A DNA stretch of 64,000 nucleotides, taken from the NCBI GenBank assembly GCA_033816765.1, contig CM066297.1, positions 924,573 through 988,572 of the forward strand. The letters are read 5' to 3'. This stretch comes from Nothopassalora personata. Its lineage: Eukaryota > Ascomycota > Dothideomycetes > Mycosphaerellales > Mycosphaerellaceae. Each line of letters starts with the position of its first letter. The first letter of the stretch is position 1. The notes beneath the pieces were generated by a model. The model was not told the DNA's origin and searched no databases. It saw nothing but the letters and a program-made list of their open reading frames with translations. Below, in pieces: positions 35,403 through 44,616 of the stretch. A program made the translations under genes and the position numbers.

Positions 35403-36400
35403 ACCATGCTTTCACATGCTGCGCTGACTTCTACGCAGATGGGAGGAATCGCCGGCGCAGATCTTGCCATTGCAGTTTCCACAGCTGGCGGCCTCGGCCA
35501 GATTGGAGGCTTAGACAACGTGAAGGACCTTGATGCACAGCTTACCAAAGTCGAGCAAGCACTAGGCCGTCACGACGGCTCCCTCCCGATCGGATTGTGC
35601 CTCCTGTCCTTCGTGCTCAAGTCAGACAGCGTGGTGCCACACTTACAAAAGCTCAAGCCAGCCGTCGTGTGCTTGTTCGCTGCACATGAGTTCGAGTACT
35701 CCGCTGTGTGGGCGGAGAAGCTAAGGGCAGCCTCGCCCAAGTCCCAGGTCTGGATTAGGGTCGGCTCTGTAGAAGGCGCGTTGGACATCGCGAAAAATGC
35801 TCGACCAGACGTCATCTGTACTCAAGGCCTTGATGCCGGAGGTCATGGTTTCAAGAAAGGCGCGGGAATTACCTCCTTACTGCCAGAAGTAAACGATGCT
35901 CTCAAAGCCGCTGGCCACAGCATCCCGCTCGTCGCGGCTGGAGGAATCGCGGACGGGCGAGGTGCCTGCAGCTGCTTTGGCGCTGGGAGCACAGGGTGTT
36001 GTTGTTGGTACGCGATTTCTGTCTGCCACGGAGACAAATGTGCATCCGAAGTATCGCGCTGCAATTTTGGCTGCAAGTGACGGCGGCCAAACCATCGTAC
36101 GAGCCAAGCTCTTCGACGAGCTGAGAGGTCCCAACAATGGCCAGTGCTATACGATGGTCGCAGCCTTCGCACTGAAAGCTTTGCAGACCATCAGAATGGG
36201 GTCGGTATCGATGATATCCGGGAGCGTCATAGAGAAGCAGTCAAGTTGGGCGATACTGGGTATGGCGAGGACGGCAAAGGAAGAGCTGCACGCGGGCCAG
36301 CACCGCGGTTGGCTTGGTGAAGGGGGTGCATTTGGCGGCTGACATTGTCGAGGAAGTGAGGTACCGCAGTAATCATTGCGTTGCTGAAGCGGTTGCCTAG
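35403..36400 (+). pseudogene. Nitronate monooxygenase (2-nitropropane dioxygenase family) pseudogene
   Basis: FMN-dependent TIM-barrel enzymes of this family oxidise alkyl nitronates. Visible blocks are MGGIAGADLAIAVSTAGGLG (35440-35500), VWIRVGSVEGALDIAKN, CTQGLDAGGHGFKKGAG (FMN-binding and catalytic-His region, about 35820-35868) and PLVAAGGIADGRG. A one-base frame change follows near 35955, then VPAAALALGAQGVVVGTRFL. A second shift lies near 36135 (WPVLYDGRSLRTESF) and a third near 36300 (GLVKGVHLAADIVEEVR). The family's N-terminal strand before MGGIAG is replaced by unrelated sequence. Three frame changes make a working product unlikely, unless they are sequencing errors. The 3' end lies near an 11-base G run (36473-36483). 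Confidence 0.8.
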
Positions 36401-36635
36401 CCCTCAGCTGAGCATCGCTTTGTAGCGGAGGAGACTCGCGAGGTTCACTAGCTACTAGACCAGGGCCATGTTGGGGGGGGGGGTCGCACTTGAGCAGTAT
36501 GACCAGATGCTCAATCTGGTCGGAGAAGCTCGGATGCCAGAAAAGTCGAAGCATGATCGCGAGAAGTAGCCTCAGCCAATTGACCTTGTGCCTTCGTCGA
36601 CAATCCACACCTATCGGGTCGTACGACGTCTCTCT

Positions 36636-37611
36636 CTACTCTCCTTTCACGTTTCCGCTCTTTGTTCGAATCAGGTTGCCGGTGCTTGTGTCCTCCAGCT
36701 CTTTCCCGTTGATGTAGCCATACAGCCATACCAGCGAAGCGGTCGCCGTGGTCATCAGCAGAGCCGAGAAAGCGAAAAGGCTGGGTCGCTGTTAGCGGCT
36801 GCATATTGGTGTATGACGTTGAATACGCACCCAATCCGCTGGGTCGTGGTAAGAATCTCAAAGATCGGATATGGGTAGAAGTTGTTGAAGTGGTAGCATC
36901 TCTCGATCCAGAACCAGTATCCAAATGCAATGCAGCCACTCAATCCAAACGCTGGGAGGAATGCGATCGTGTATGGTGGGGAGAAGAACAGGAGATCGAT
37001 GACCAGGGAGAGGGCTGGGACGGCGTGGAAGGAGAGGTCGGCGGGGAGTGCAATCGGCGGCGCCCGATCTGGGAGGACGAGATTGGGATCGATCTGCCAA
37101 GATTGTCAGTGCTGGAGAAGTTCTTCCAGCATCCATCGTCGCCGCACCGCTCGTAGTCCCCAGTATAATACGCTGACCAGACATTCCATCGGTGCACTGG
37201 CGACGCTCAGGATGTTCTTCAGCCGGAAGCAACGATGCGACAACGTCAGATCTGCCAGGAGACCGACCGCGAAGGTCGCCGTGGCGAGCGCGAGACCAAT
37301 GATGGTCAAATATTGCATATGCCAGCCATAGGAATCGTTGCTATCTCTCGTGGTCAGACGGGCTGGTCGGGATCGTTTCGCGTGGCGACGTACACGGCAT
37401 TCGGGTTCCGCACGAGGTATGAGAAGGAGTAGGCAAAGGAACCAAGGCCCAGTGTCTGGGAAGGGATGTGTTAGCCGTCGTCTTCTGCGGCCTGGCGTCG
37501 CGGGCGTACATGAAGCCATGCCGATGCTCCCCACGACGGCGACGGCAGCCGCTGCAGTGGGTGGCGGCGGCGGCGGCGCTGGTCAGCCGCCTTGGCTGCC
37601 GTTCCGCTCAT
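36636..37611 (-). CDS. AIG1/FAR-17a family multi-pass membrane protein
   Basis: Five exons on the minus strand: 37510-37611, 37394-37455, 37148-37340, 36831-37093 and 36636-36780. The introns are 54, 53, 54 and 50 bp with GT...AG ends; 254 residues. Splicing gives a continuous frame: MSGTAAKAADQRRRRRHP, TLGLGSFAYSFSYLVRNPN, SYGWHMQYLTIIGLALATAT, LLADLTLS, ILYWGLRAIDPNLVLP-like sequence, ADLSFHAVPALSLVIDLLFF, CIAFGYWFWIERCYHFNN, YPYPIFEIL, and WLYGYINGKELED near the end. This is the androgen-induced gene 1 / FAR-17a family of six-pass membrane proteins; animal members hydrolyse fatty acid esters of hydroxy fatty acids with conserved Thr and His residues. The fungal role is not established. The gene looks intact. 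Confidence 0.87.
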
Positions 37612-38149
37612 CGTGATATGAGATGTCAGGTCGCGAGGAGGGGGAGCGAGGATGCAGACGGGCGGGAGATGGTCAGGCACGGCAGGTCGACGACTTGTCA
37701 CGCTTGCTCCCGGCAGACAGAGGCATCATTGCCTGTGAGTCTCCGAGGAGGCGGCGTTGGGACATGCTTTGGCTTCCCATCACTGCAGGGAGATGCATCG
37801 CCGGGGCGTGCACTCCACTCCATTGCTGGCTCGCTGCATCCCACGCTCTCGTGTTCCGACCGATCGTGCCACCCCGACGGAGCTCGTCCACGGAGCGGAG
37901 CGGAGCATGGCACGACTGCCAAGGATTCCGCAAACCCCGCCGGTGCGATGGGCCTAGAATCGAGGACGAATGTAAAGCGCCAGGATGATGCATGGATAGC
38001 AGGTTTTGAGGGTGACATAACCTGATTGAGTGTGGTAATTACTTGTCCTTGGGAAATGAGATTAGGCACCTGAATTACAGGGATTAAGGGCCTCTTATTA
38101 AAAGAAGACTTATATAAGCACCTTAAGGGTGCCACTACTTGTAATAAAC
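37612..38149. other. AIG1-family gene upstream region and border of the island
   Basis: The first part, GC-rich, is the 5' flank of the membrane protein gene and has no recognised gene. From about 38030 the base composition turns AT-rich and TAG/TAA-rich, marking the start of the right-hand transposon nest. Confidence 0.5.
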
Positions 38150-38977
38150 ATGGTTTTTCATACCCTGATTTCTAGACTTAATACCCTAGTTCTAAACTTC
38201 TATCTCCACTAGTTTCACAGTTATAAGCCCGAGTTAAGCAACTTAGGGTCTCTATTCGGAATTGTACATATCTATTAGACCTAATCGAGGTACACAATAG
38301 ACCTTAGGCAATACCTTTAGGACCACCCGTCCACTGCGACAATAAAGGAACTAAACTGCTATAATCCCTCTATGTCTAATGACTTCTACCTTTAGACTTA
38401 GGCTAAAGCAGTTAGAATGGACTTATAGAAGTATATAGAAGGGAAGTCATAGGACGGTACGACAACCTAGGAAATAGATCTCGATCTATTGCCTAAACCT
38501 TAGGAACTAGTTATAGGCCCTCTACTAAACCCTCCTGCTAAAGACAATAATGCAGCTGCATAGACCCTATTTAGTAGAATTAGCACATCGTACAACCTCC
38601 GGTATGCGATGTACAGGGATTAGAAGAAAGAATACGAGGACTTTGTGACTCGTAAACGCTCCCTAAAATCCTACTTCGAGAGGACTATTCTACAAATGTA
38701 CCTTAACGACCTTCTTAGCCGACTAGATACCCTCTCTACTTAGTAGACATACATTAAAGCCAAACTAGAGCCTAAGACTAAGAGTAGAAGGGTGATTCTT
38801 TAGAGCTAACATAATAAGCTTATAAAGGGACCTAAGAGTGAGAATATCGACTAATTTCTCATAAAGTGGCTCGAGCTTAACCGAAAGCTTAGATAGAGGG
38901 GCCATCCACTTACCCTATACATGAAAGATGACCTATGCTGCATGATTAAGGACACTATCGATGTAGCTAAAGGCAGA
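38150..38977 (+). pseudogene. Retroelement gag-like remnant, RIP-damaged
   Basis: A single frame can be read through TAG stops: STSYNLRYAMYRD, KKEYEDFVTRKRSLKSYFER, TILQMYLNDLLSRLDTL, KLIKGPKSENID, WLELNRKLR, MIKDTIDVAKGRCYG. Helical, charged content and size fit a Copia-type gag, though no zinc knuckle is left. It is cut at 38977 by the LTR of Gypsy copy A. Confidence 0.5.
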
Positions 38978-39397
38978 TGTTACGGGTTAGATTAGGCTGA
39001 TGCTTAGCAACCAATTAGAGCCTCTACAGTTGAGTAAGCGCTACTATAGCTAGAAGGGCACAGCCACCGTAGAGTGATCTATTGCTCTACGAGACCTATA
39101 AGACAGATCAACAGATCAGATTAGAGCACGACAGCAATTGATCTGTTGCTCTGTATGATCTGTAAAACAGATTAATAGATCGGAGCAGATTAATAATTAT
39201 TTCCTTTGTATTTAGGAACGCTAAGAACCCTTATAGTTTCGATGCGTTCAACTCATGTTACTATCTCACTAATTGGAATACAACTCTTATTCCTATTATT
39301 CATCTTCGCTTAGCTTGCTTTAGCCTCTCTAAAGAATACCGCTACGTGACTTAACTTATCTCTCCTTTGAGACTAGCCCTAGAACGAGATAATAACA
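38978..39397 (+). repeat. Gypsy copy A left LTR
   Basis: 420 bp, TGTTACGGGTTAG...AATAACA. The U5 part from about 39198 (TTCCTTTGTATTTAGG) matches the LTR of Gypsy B. The U3 is different and holds repeats of GATCTRTTGCTCT (39076-39088 and 39140-39152) and several CAGATC/GATCTG boxes. The left end also reads as the continuation of the gag remnant, so the exact border is inferred from the TGTTACGG end. Confidence 0.72.
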
Positions 39398-39414
39398 CTT
39401 TAAACGCCCTTAGG

Positions 39415-40260
39415 ATGAGCGCTACTTGAGTAGCTAGTAGGGGAACACCCGCCCCTAGCGAAGCAGGAAGCATCCGCCGTGCGCCACCATAATAGACTAC
39501 TACGAAGGACGATGAGTCTAATAACAATAACGAGCCTACTCTAAGGAGGAACGACGTTAAGGCTGCTAAGCTAGACCTCTTCCATGGAGACAGGGCTAAG
39601 TTCGACGACTGGATCAATCAGATGGATATGTATCTTATGTTTAACCTAGTCGATGCCGATAAAAGAACTATCTTCGCCATTACGTACCTTCGCGGAAGTG
39701 CGTAGAACTGAATTAAACCTTACCTTAAGGAATACCTTGAAGGTATAGGACGATTAGACCCTACCGGAATGTTTAGGAGCTACACCCTTTTTAAAGAAAA
39801 GATGAAGTCAATCTTTAGAACCTCGAACGAAGTCTAATAGGCTATACGAATCATTCAACACCTAAAGTAGAAGACGTCTGCTTTAGAGTATGCCGCCAAA
39901 TTCGAAGAATACAGACAAATTACTAGATGGGACTAGACGGCGTTAATGACTATGTTCCGACGTGGACTTAAAGACTCCGTTAAGGACGAATTGATGAGAC
40001 ACGGGGGATAGATTACTAACCTCGAAGAGCTAATGAAGGCGTCGATTAACATCGATGACTAGCTCTAGGAACGACACTAGGAGAAGAAATACGACTCTAA
40101 AGTAGGAGGAATAGCAGGATACGCTCCGGACCGCAGACCCTTAGGAGGATACGTTGCGAAGGGAGAATTCTCACGACAAAGCCAGCCCTACTATAGACTA
40201 CAGCTAATAGAGCTGGACGTTACCCAACGAGAACGGAGGATCGATAAGAGTAGGGGCTAC
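39415..40260 (+). pseudogene. Gypsy copy A gag, part 1
   Basis: ATG at 39415 is followed by the same sequence as the intact gag (MSAT, then TAG for CAA/CAG). The core (LFHGDRAKFDDWINQMDMY, LRGSA, MFRRGLKDSVKDELMRHG) is readable between TAG stops. It is interrupted just before the zinc knuckle by the ORF3 element at target CTAC (40257-40260). Confidence 0.87.
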
Positions 40261-40638
40261 TAATGGTTACCAACCACCCTATGTAGGCCTGTCCGAGTTG
40301 TGGTGGTATGGAGCGGTGCTTGCGTAAGCAGGGGTATTTGCCGGTCCTGGGACCGGGAAATCAGGTCACGTGACGAGCAGCGCAGTAGCCAGATAAAACA
40401 AGAGGATTGGCGGACCCTAAACCCCTATACCCTCTACTCGAGAGGTATGAATTGAATTGTTGCCTTGATGCTACGCTTACAATACTCAACTGCGCAGTAT
40501 ATATCTCAATGGCCATACCAGGTCCTGCTGGCTTGCCCAAATGTCCAATCAAACCTAAATGAATTTGGGCAAGTTGGACCCAAGGGACCCCTTCCCAAAC
40601 CCAAACCCAAGGTCAACACAACCCATTAGTCGTCAATA
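40261..40638 (-). repeat. ORF3-Gypsy 3' LTR
   Basis: 378 bp. Plus-strand ends are TAATGGTTACC and GTCGTCAATA. Because the TSD abuts these, the LTR does not show the usual TG...CA ends. It contains the palindromic motif at 40337-40360 next to CACGTGAC, and an 11-bp inverted repeat (CTTGCCCAAAT/ATTTGGGCAAG, 40532-40542 and 40563-40573). A 63-codon open frame within it is not a gene. Confidence 0.93.
40337..40360. promoter_or_regulatory. 24-bp near-palindrome, copy 1 (3' LTR)
   Basis: Core CCGGTCCTGGGACCGG flanked by TTTG and GAAA. It lies 8 bp from CACGTG. Same motif as at 44451, 48269 and 51596. Confidence 0.75.
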
Positions 40639-40639
40639 T

Positions 40640-40652
40640 ATCCTCCCCCATT
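40640..40652 (-). other. Polypurine tract of the ORF3 element
   Basis: Minus strand reads AATGGGGGAGGAT directly upstream of the 3' LTR, the expected plus-strand priming site. Confidence 0.6.
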
Positions 40653-41050
40653 ACGAACCTGTCCTCAGGTTCCAAAGCAGTAAGCCCGGGCCTACCATTC
40701 AGCTTGACATACAAGATGTCAGGCAATCCGTGATGGTGACGTCAATAATCCGCGACTCGCGCCCGTCGCACTGCGTTGACGTATGCCACGAGACTGGCGA
40801 GGGGTTGGGCAGCTATGTCAGCATCAATCGAACAGGCCAGATGGTCGAACAATGTAAGCGCCATTCATGAGACAAGTGAGTGTCAGTACCAGTAACCTGA
40901 TAAATCCAAAGACGAGTCCATCGCGTGGCCAGAAAGTGAGTCAAGGGAAGATAAGTGACCATAAGAAACAAGTAAGATCTAAGGACCAGAAGCACCCGTA
41001 CCCGAAGCATCAACCAGAACCAGAACCAGAATCAGAACCAGAAACCCATA

Positions 41051-41066
41051 GGCTACAGCTGTAGCC
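41051..41066. other. 16-bp palindrome downstream of ORF3
   Basis: GGCTACAGCTGTAGCC is a perfect inverted repeat about 45 bp after the ORF3 stop. It is present in degenerate form in the old copy near 12160. It could be a hairpin in the 3' untranslated region. Confidence 0.5.
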
Positions 41067-41111
41067 GGAAATCAACCAGAAACCAGGAGCCCATAAACCC
41101 GCACCAACCAC

Positions 41112-44015
41112 TCAGTTCCACTCATTCTCACACAACTCCTTTGTCCAGACCCACTCGTTGTCGTGGCCAACACCAATCTCACTAGACGCGTCCCCAAGTG
41201 GCTGGTTGGTGAAGTTCCCATGGTAGTTGCGGAAGACGCTCTCATCACGCCCTTCGCTTGTGAAGCACATCTGCTCGAGAGCAGTGACCAAGCTGAGCTG
41301 CTTGTCCATCAACTTCACAGCTCGGACGCGCCATTCATGCATCTTCTTGTGGAAGAGCTCCGAGTCTGGGCGGACCGCAGCATCAAGCCACCTTCTAGCA
41401 TCAAGGATGACTTCGTTGTCGTTCCAGGACTTCAAACCCGCTAGGGCATCGGACAGGGGGCTGATGCCACTGAGGTGTACGGCCGCAGGGAAAGGATGGC
41501 CAGGTACTGGGCGTCGATACTCAAACCCTGCAGCGCTCTCACTTGGCGTCTTGAAGTCACGATGGAGGTCCATCACCTGGTGCATGCTCCAGCTTCTCTG
41601 GAGTTCAAGATAGTCATCGTCGCGGATCGCGATAAAGCAAGGGTCAATCTGACGCAGCGTCTTCTTGTGTGCGGCCTGCCTCATTGGAACGCCTGCAGTG
41701 GTCACCCGCATTTGCCCAGCGCTTAGGTCCTCTCTGAACCAGCTGATGCTGTTCTTGCTCAGGTAATTCTGAACCCCAACCGAGAAGAAACGCTTAAATC
41801 GGCCGTCTTCTATGCAGTCGTTGATCTGGCACCACTGGATGAACTCTGCAGCATTCCCTTGCTTATGAAAACCGTGTAAAAACTCCGGCCCACTGGTGCC
41901 CTCTGAGTCAAGAGAGTACAGCATGTTGAGCCGGTTGCTAGTCCAGTAGTTTTCAATTTCGAGGTTCAAGTCGACCCCAGCATGCTGCACCATGGTGTTC
42001 GCATCACCCCCCTGATGAGCCCTGTCAAAGCTGAAAATCGTAGGCCTGGGGAAGGAGATGAACCGAGTGCAGTGTTGAGGGTGCAGCGCCACTTGCAAGA
42101 GCCACAGCCCGGGGTCTTGTCGCATGATCTGTTGGCTCAGAGAATACCACATGTTCTGGCAGACGCCGCCGTTGCTGACCTTGTTCAACTCTCGCAGGTG
42201 CCATCGGTACACGTCGAATTCTCGACTCATCATCTCTCTGACTGTTTTAACCCGCGGCGCTAGTTCAGCGTCATTGTACCAGTACAGCATGTTGCCATTG
42301 ATGTAGGTACCGGTGCTATCGAGATCGGCTTGGTCAGCTTCATCAATGCCAAATTTGTCGAGGATCTGATTGTAGTTGGCATGCGTGACGATGCCACTCG
42401 TGGTGCCGGCTTTGCCTCGAACACGGAGGCAGCCAAGCGGGTTGACAGTCTTCTGACCACGCTTGTCAGGGCGAAACCACGACCCATTCTTCACCTTGAT
42501 AGCTGAAAAACTCTTGCCTTCAAAGAGCCAGTCTTGGACCTTGAGCGCGCGCTCACACAGGGTATTGGTGGTGATACCGGGATTCGTGACGAAGTGGAGG
42601 GCCTTGTGGCAGAAATCTCGGACATGCTGATCGCACATCACAGCGCTAACCTTGCCATCCCTCTCAAGAACCTGCGAGACCGCATATTCGAGCATCTCAA
42701 GGCCCGCCATCCGGTGCTCAGGTAGCCAGTCAATGCCATCCACATCAATCGAGTTCCTGAACTTGATGCCACAGTACCGCTCATTGCAGGTGCAGTTGGC
42801 GCGCTTGATCCGGAGGGCCTCGTCTTCCTGCAGGATCTGATCCTTGAAGACTGATACATCCCTGATCACAGCCGAAGGTGACATGGTGAGTATCGGATTG
42901 CCACCCTCAGTCAGGGCCGGAGTGGATCGTGGGGTGCCAACCGGTGTACCCAGCGGACTGCCTTCGCGTATGGGTGCGCCGTCCAGCGTTCGGTTAGGCG
43001 AGGATTGAGCAGGCGCAGTCATGCCCTCACCTATGCTCTCGCTCATGCGGAGCTGCTCAAGTCGACTCGACTTGCGACCGCCTCTCGATGGGACTGCAGG
43101 CTGGGTAGAGGCTGGTGGAGTTGGCGTGGTAGTCTTTGCACGTCCTTTGCCTTTGCCACCCGGTGGTGGCTGAGTCTGTTGCTGGCCAGATGGTCCAGGT
43201 TGACCTGTGCTGTCCTCTGGGGACGCGGACTTCTCAGTGATAGTACCCTCCATGAAGTATGGAAGGCCATCCTCATAGACGGCTAGGCGGTGTCTTCTGA
43301 TGATCTCCCTGCTCTCAGCCGACTGCGGATCAATGCTGCGTGCTTCAGCCTCCCTGTCGCACCGGGTAAGATCACCAGGCTCCAGAATTCGCTTGCGATC
43401 TATGCCCTTGCGGCCGATCCTCATACGCCAGATCAATGCCCTCTGAATTCTGCCAACAGCCTTGCTGTAGTCTGGGTACTTGTTGATGAAGGCCGTGAAC
43501 TGGCGGCGCCCACTGTCAGTGCTGCAAAGCTCGGAGATGACGCGTCGATCAAGAATCTTGTTGTCCATCTGCTGTGGCCAGTGGCGGATAAGCGTGGCGC
43601 GAAGAGTCCTCTCTCGGTTACGAATCTCTGAACCGGTCTTGCGAATCTTGCCGACGATGGGAAACAAGACATCGAGCTTCCTGTTACCAAGGAATTCATC
43701 CTGGTAGGTCTTGCCCATGCCGCTCTCAACTTCCTCGAAAAACAGGTCAACCCAGACGGAGCAGTCTTCGAACACCTTCTCGAAGCCCTTGCAGAAGTCC
43801 TTCAACACCTCAACCCGCTTCTGAGGACTGAGCTCTCGGAACATGACATTAGCGGCGGACTTCGGCGTGTTCGTGTTGGCAAGGACATGCTTGACGTTGT
43901 CCGGCAAGCGAAGGGACTCGAACAAGGTCTGAGGTGGGCGGGTGAGCCCAGTAACAGTGCTAGTGAGCGCTGTGCTCGAGCCAGCCGGGCGTGACGATGG
44001 ACCAGCTGAAGCCAT
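41112..44015 (-). CDS. ORF3 of the Gypsy element: unknown 967-residue protein
   Basis: I do not recognise this family. It begins at ATG 44015 and ends at TGA 41112. Residues about 30-250 form an alpha-helical, charged domain (LFESLRLPDNVKHVLAN; KRVEVLKDFCKGFEKVF). Residues 255-380 are a Ser/Pro/Gln-rich linker with basic GKGKGRAK and RGGRKSSR patches that could bind nucleic acid. Residues about 405-475 hold a Cys/His group (CTCNERYC, then CDQH and CHKALH) that could bind zinc. The C-terminal half is compact, rich in Trp and aromatic residues (SWFRPDKRG, RFISFPRPTIFSFDRAHQGG, ENYWTSNRLNMLYS, DDDYLELQRSWS). No transmembrane segment, so an env protein is unlikely. An in-frame upstream reading frame (44402-44034) ends in stops just before this ATG. 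A diverged copy at 10570 keeps the same C-terminal half. Confidence 0.85.
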   Translation of the reverse strand: MASAGPSSRPAGSSTALTSTVTGLTRPPQTLFESLRLPDNVKHVLANTNTPKSAANVMFRELSPQKRVEVLKDFCKGFEKVFEDCSVWVDLFFEEVESGMGKTYQDEFLGNRKLDVLFPIVGKIRKTGSEIRNRERTLRATLIRHWPQQMDNKILDRRVISELCSTDSGRRQFTAFINKYPDYSKAVGRIQRALIWRMRIGRKGIDRKRILEPGDLTRCDREAEARSIDPQSAESREIIRRHRLAVYEDGLPYFMEGTITEKSASPEDSTGQPGPSGQQQTQPPPGGKGKGRAKTTTPTPPASTQPAVPSRGGRKSSRLEQLRMSESIGEGMTAPAQSSPNRTLDGAPIREGSPLGTPVGTPRSTPALTEGGNPILTMSPSAVIRDVSVFKDQILQEDEALRIKRANCTCNERYCGIKFRNSIDVDGIDWLPEHRMAGLEMLEYAVSQVLERDGKVSAVMCDQHVRDFCHKALHFVTNPGITTNTLCERALKVQDWLFEGKSFSAIKVKNGSWFRPDKRGQKTVNPLGCLRVRGKAGTTSGIVTHANYNQILDKFGIDEADQADLDSTGTYINGNMLYWYNDAELAPRVKTVREMMSREFDVYRWHLRELNKVSNGGVCQNMWYSLSQQIMRQDPGLWLLQVALHPQHCTRFISFPRPTIFSFDRAHQGGDANTMVQHAGVDLNLEIENYWTSNRLNMLYSLDSEGTSGPEFLHGFHKQGNAAEFIQWCQINDCIEDGRFKRFFSVGVQNYLSKNSISWFREDLSAGQMRVTTAGVPMRQAAHKKTLRQIDPCFIAIRDDDYLELQRSWSMHQVMDLHRDFKTPSESAAGFEYRRPVPGHPFPAAVHLSGISPLSDALAGLKSWNDNEVILDARRWLDAAVRPDSELFHKKMHEWRVRAVKLMDKQLSLVTALEQMCFTSEGRDESVFRNYHGNFTNQPLGDASSEIGVGHDNEWVWTKELCENEWN

Positions 44016-44616
44016 GATAACTAGGATTCACTATCAGTGAGATCGTAAGAGCTGGCTATCTCGTGGTGCCACTCTGGAGTGTTGGTAAGCTTTGAAAGCT
44101 TGGTATCGGGGTGGGCTTTGAAGGTCAAGGTCGTGAAGAGAGAGAGGCCAGAGAACCGTCTGATGTGTGGTGGTAGGTGGATGTGTTGGTGGTTCTGGTG
44201 ATGGTGCTAGTGTTTGAAGAAAAAGAGAGGAAGTAGCAGGCAGAGAGCTGCGCTTAAGGATGCCTCTCAGCGTATGTCCCTGTGACCGTTGCAAGGCAGC
44301 AGCGCCGAGACCGGTCTCATAAGTGGCAAGAGCAGTGCCATTGAGATCACACTGAAGGTCCGATGGCCCTGCATGTGACCGAAAACCAGTGCTGGTGACC
44401 ACCTAGGTGAGCATTCGGCAGGGGGCATGCCACGCTGTCACGTGATCCGATTTACCGGTCCCGGGACCGGTAAATGTGACTCTACTAACTGAGGTCCAAC
44501 CAAGGCAAGAACACCCCATGAAGTGAAGTCCAGATAACCGAATCGGCTTAACAAACTGAAGGGCATGCGCAACACATGCCTAAGGGAAGTGAACTCCGTA
44601 CGCCATTGCCAACTGA
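44016..44616 (-). promoter_or_regulatory. Spacer between pol and ORF3 with palindrome
   Basis: 601 bp separate pol from ORF3, too long for simple reinitiation, so ORF3 probably has its own transcript. The spacer repeats an LTR module in inverse orientation: CACGTGA, four bases, then the 24-bp palindrome. A 122-codon frame (44034-44402) is in frame with ORF3 but separated by stops. Confidence 0.5.
44451..44474. promoter_or_regulatory. 24-bp perfect palindrome, copy 2 (upstream of ORF3)
   Basis: A perfect inverted repeat centred on CCCGGG, with arms TTTACCGGTCCC and GGGACCGGTAAA. It lies about 436 bp upstream of the ORF3 start and next to a CACGTG. Confidence 0.8.

Noticed and set aside
36473..36483. 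Eleven-base G run as a regulatory or quadruplex site
   Set aside because: A single homopolymer with no further G tracts nearby; more likely a sequencing-sensitive spot.
40361..40552. 63-codon minus-strand ORF, present identically at 51620
   Set aside because: It lies wholly within the duplicated LTR and has no protein features.
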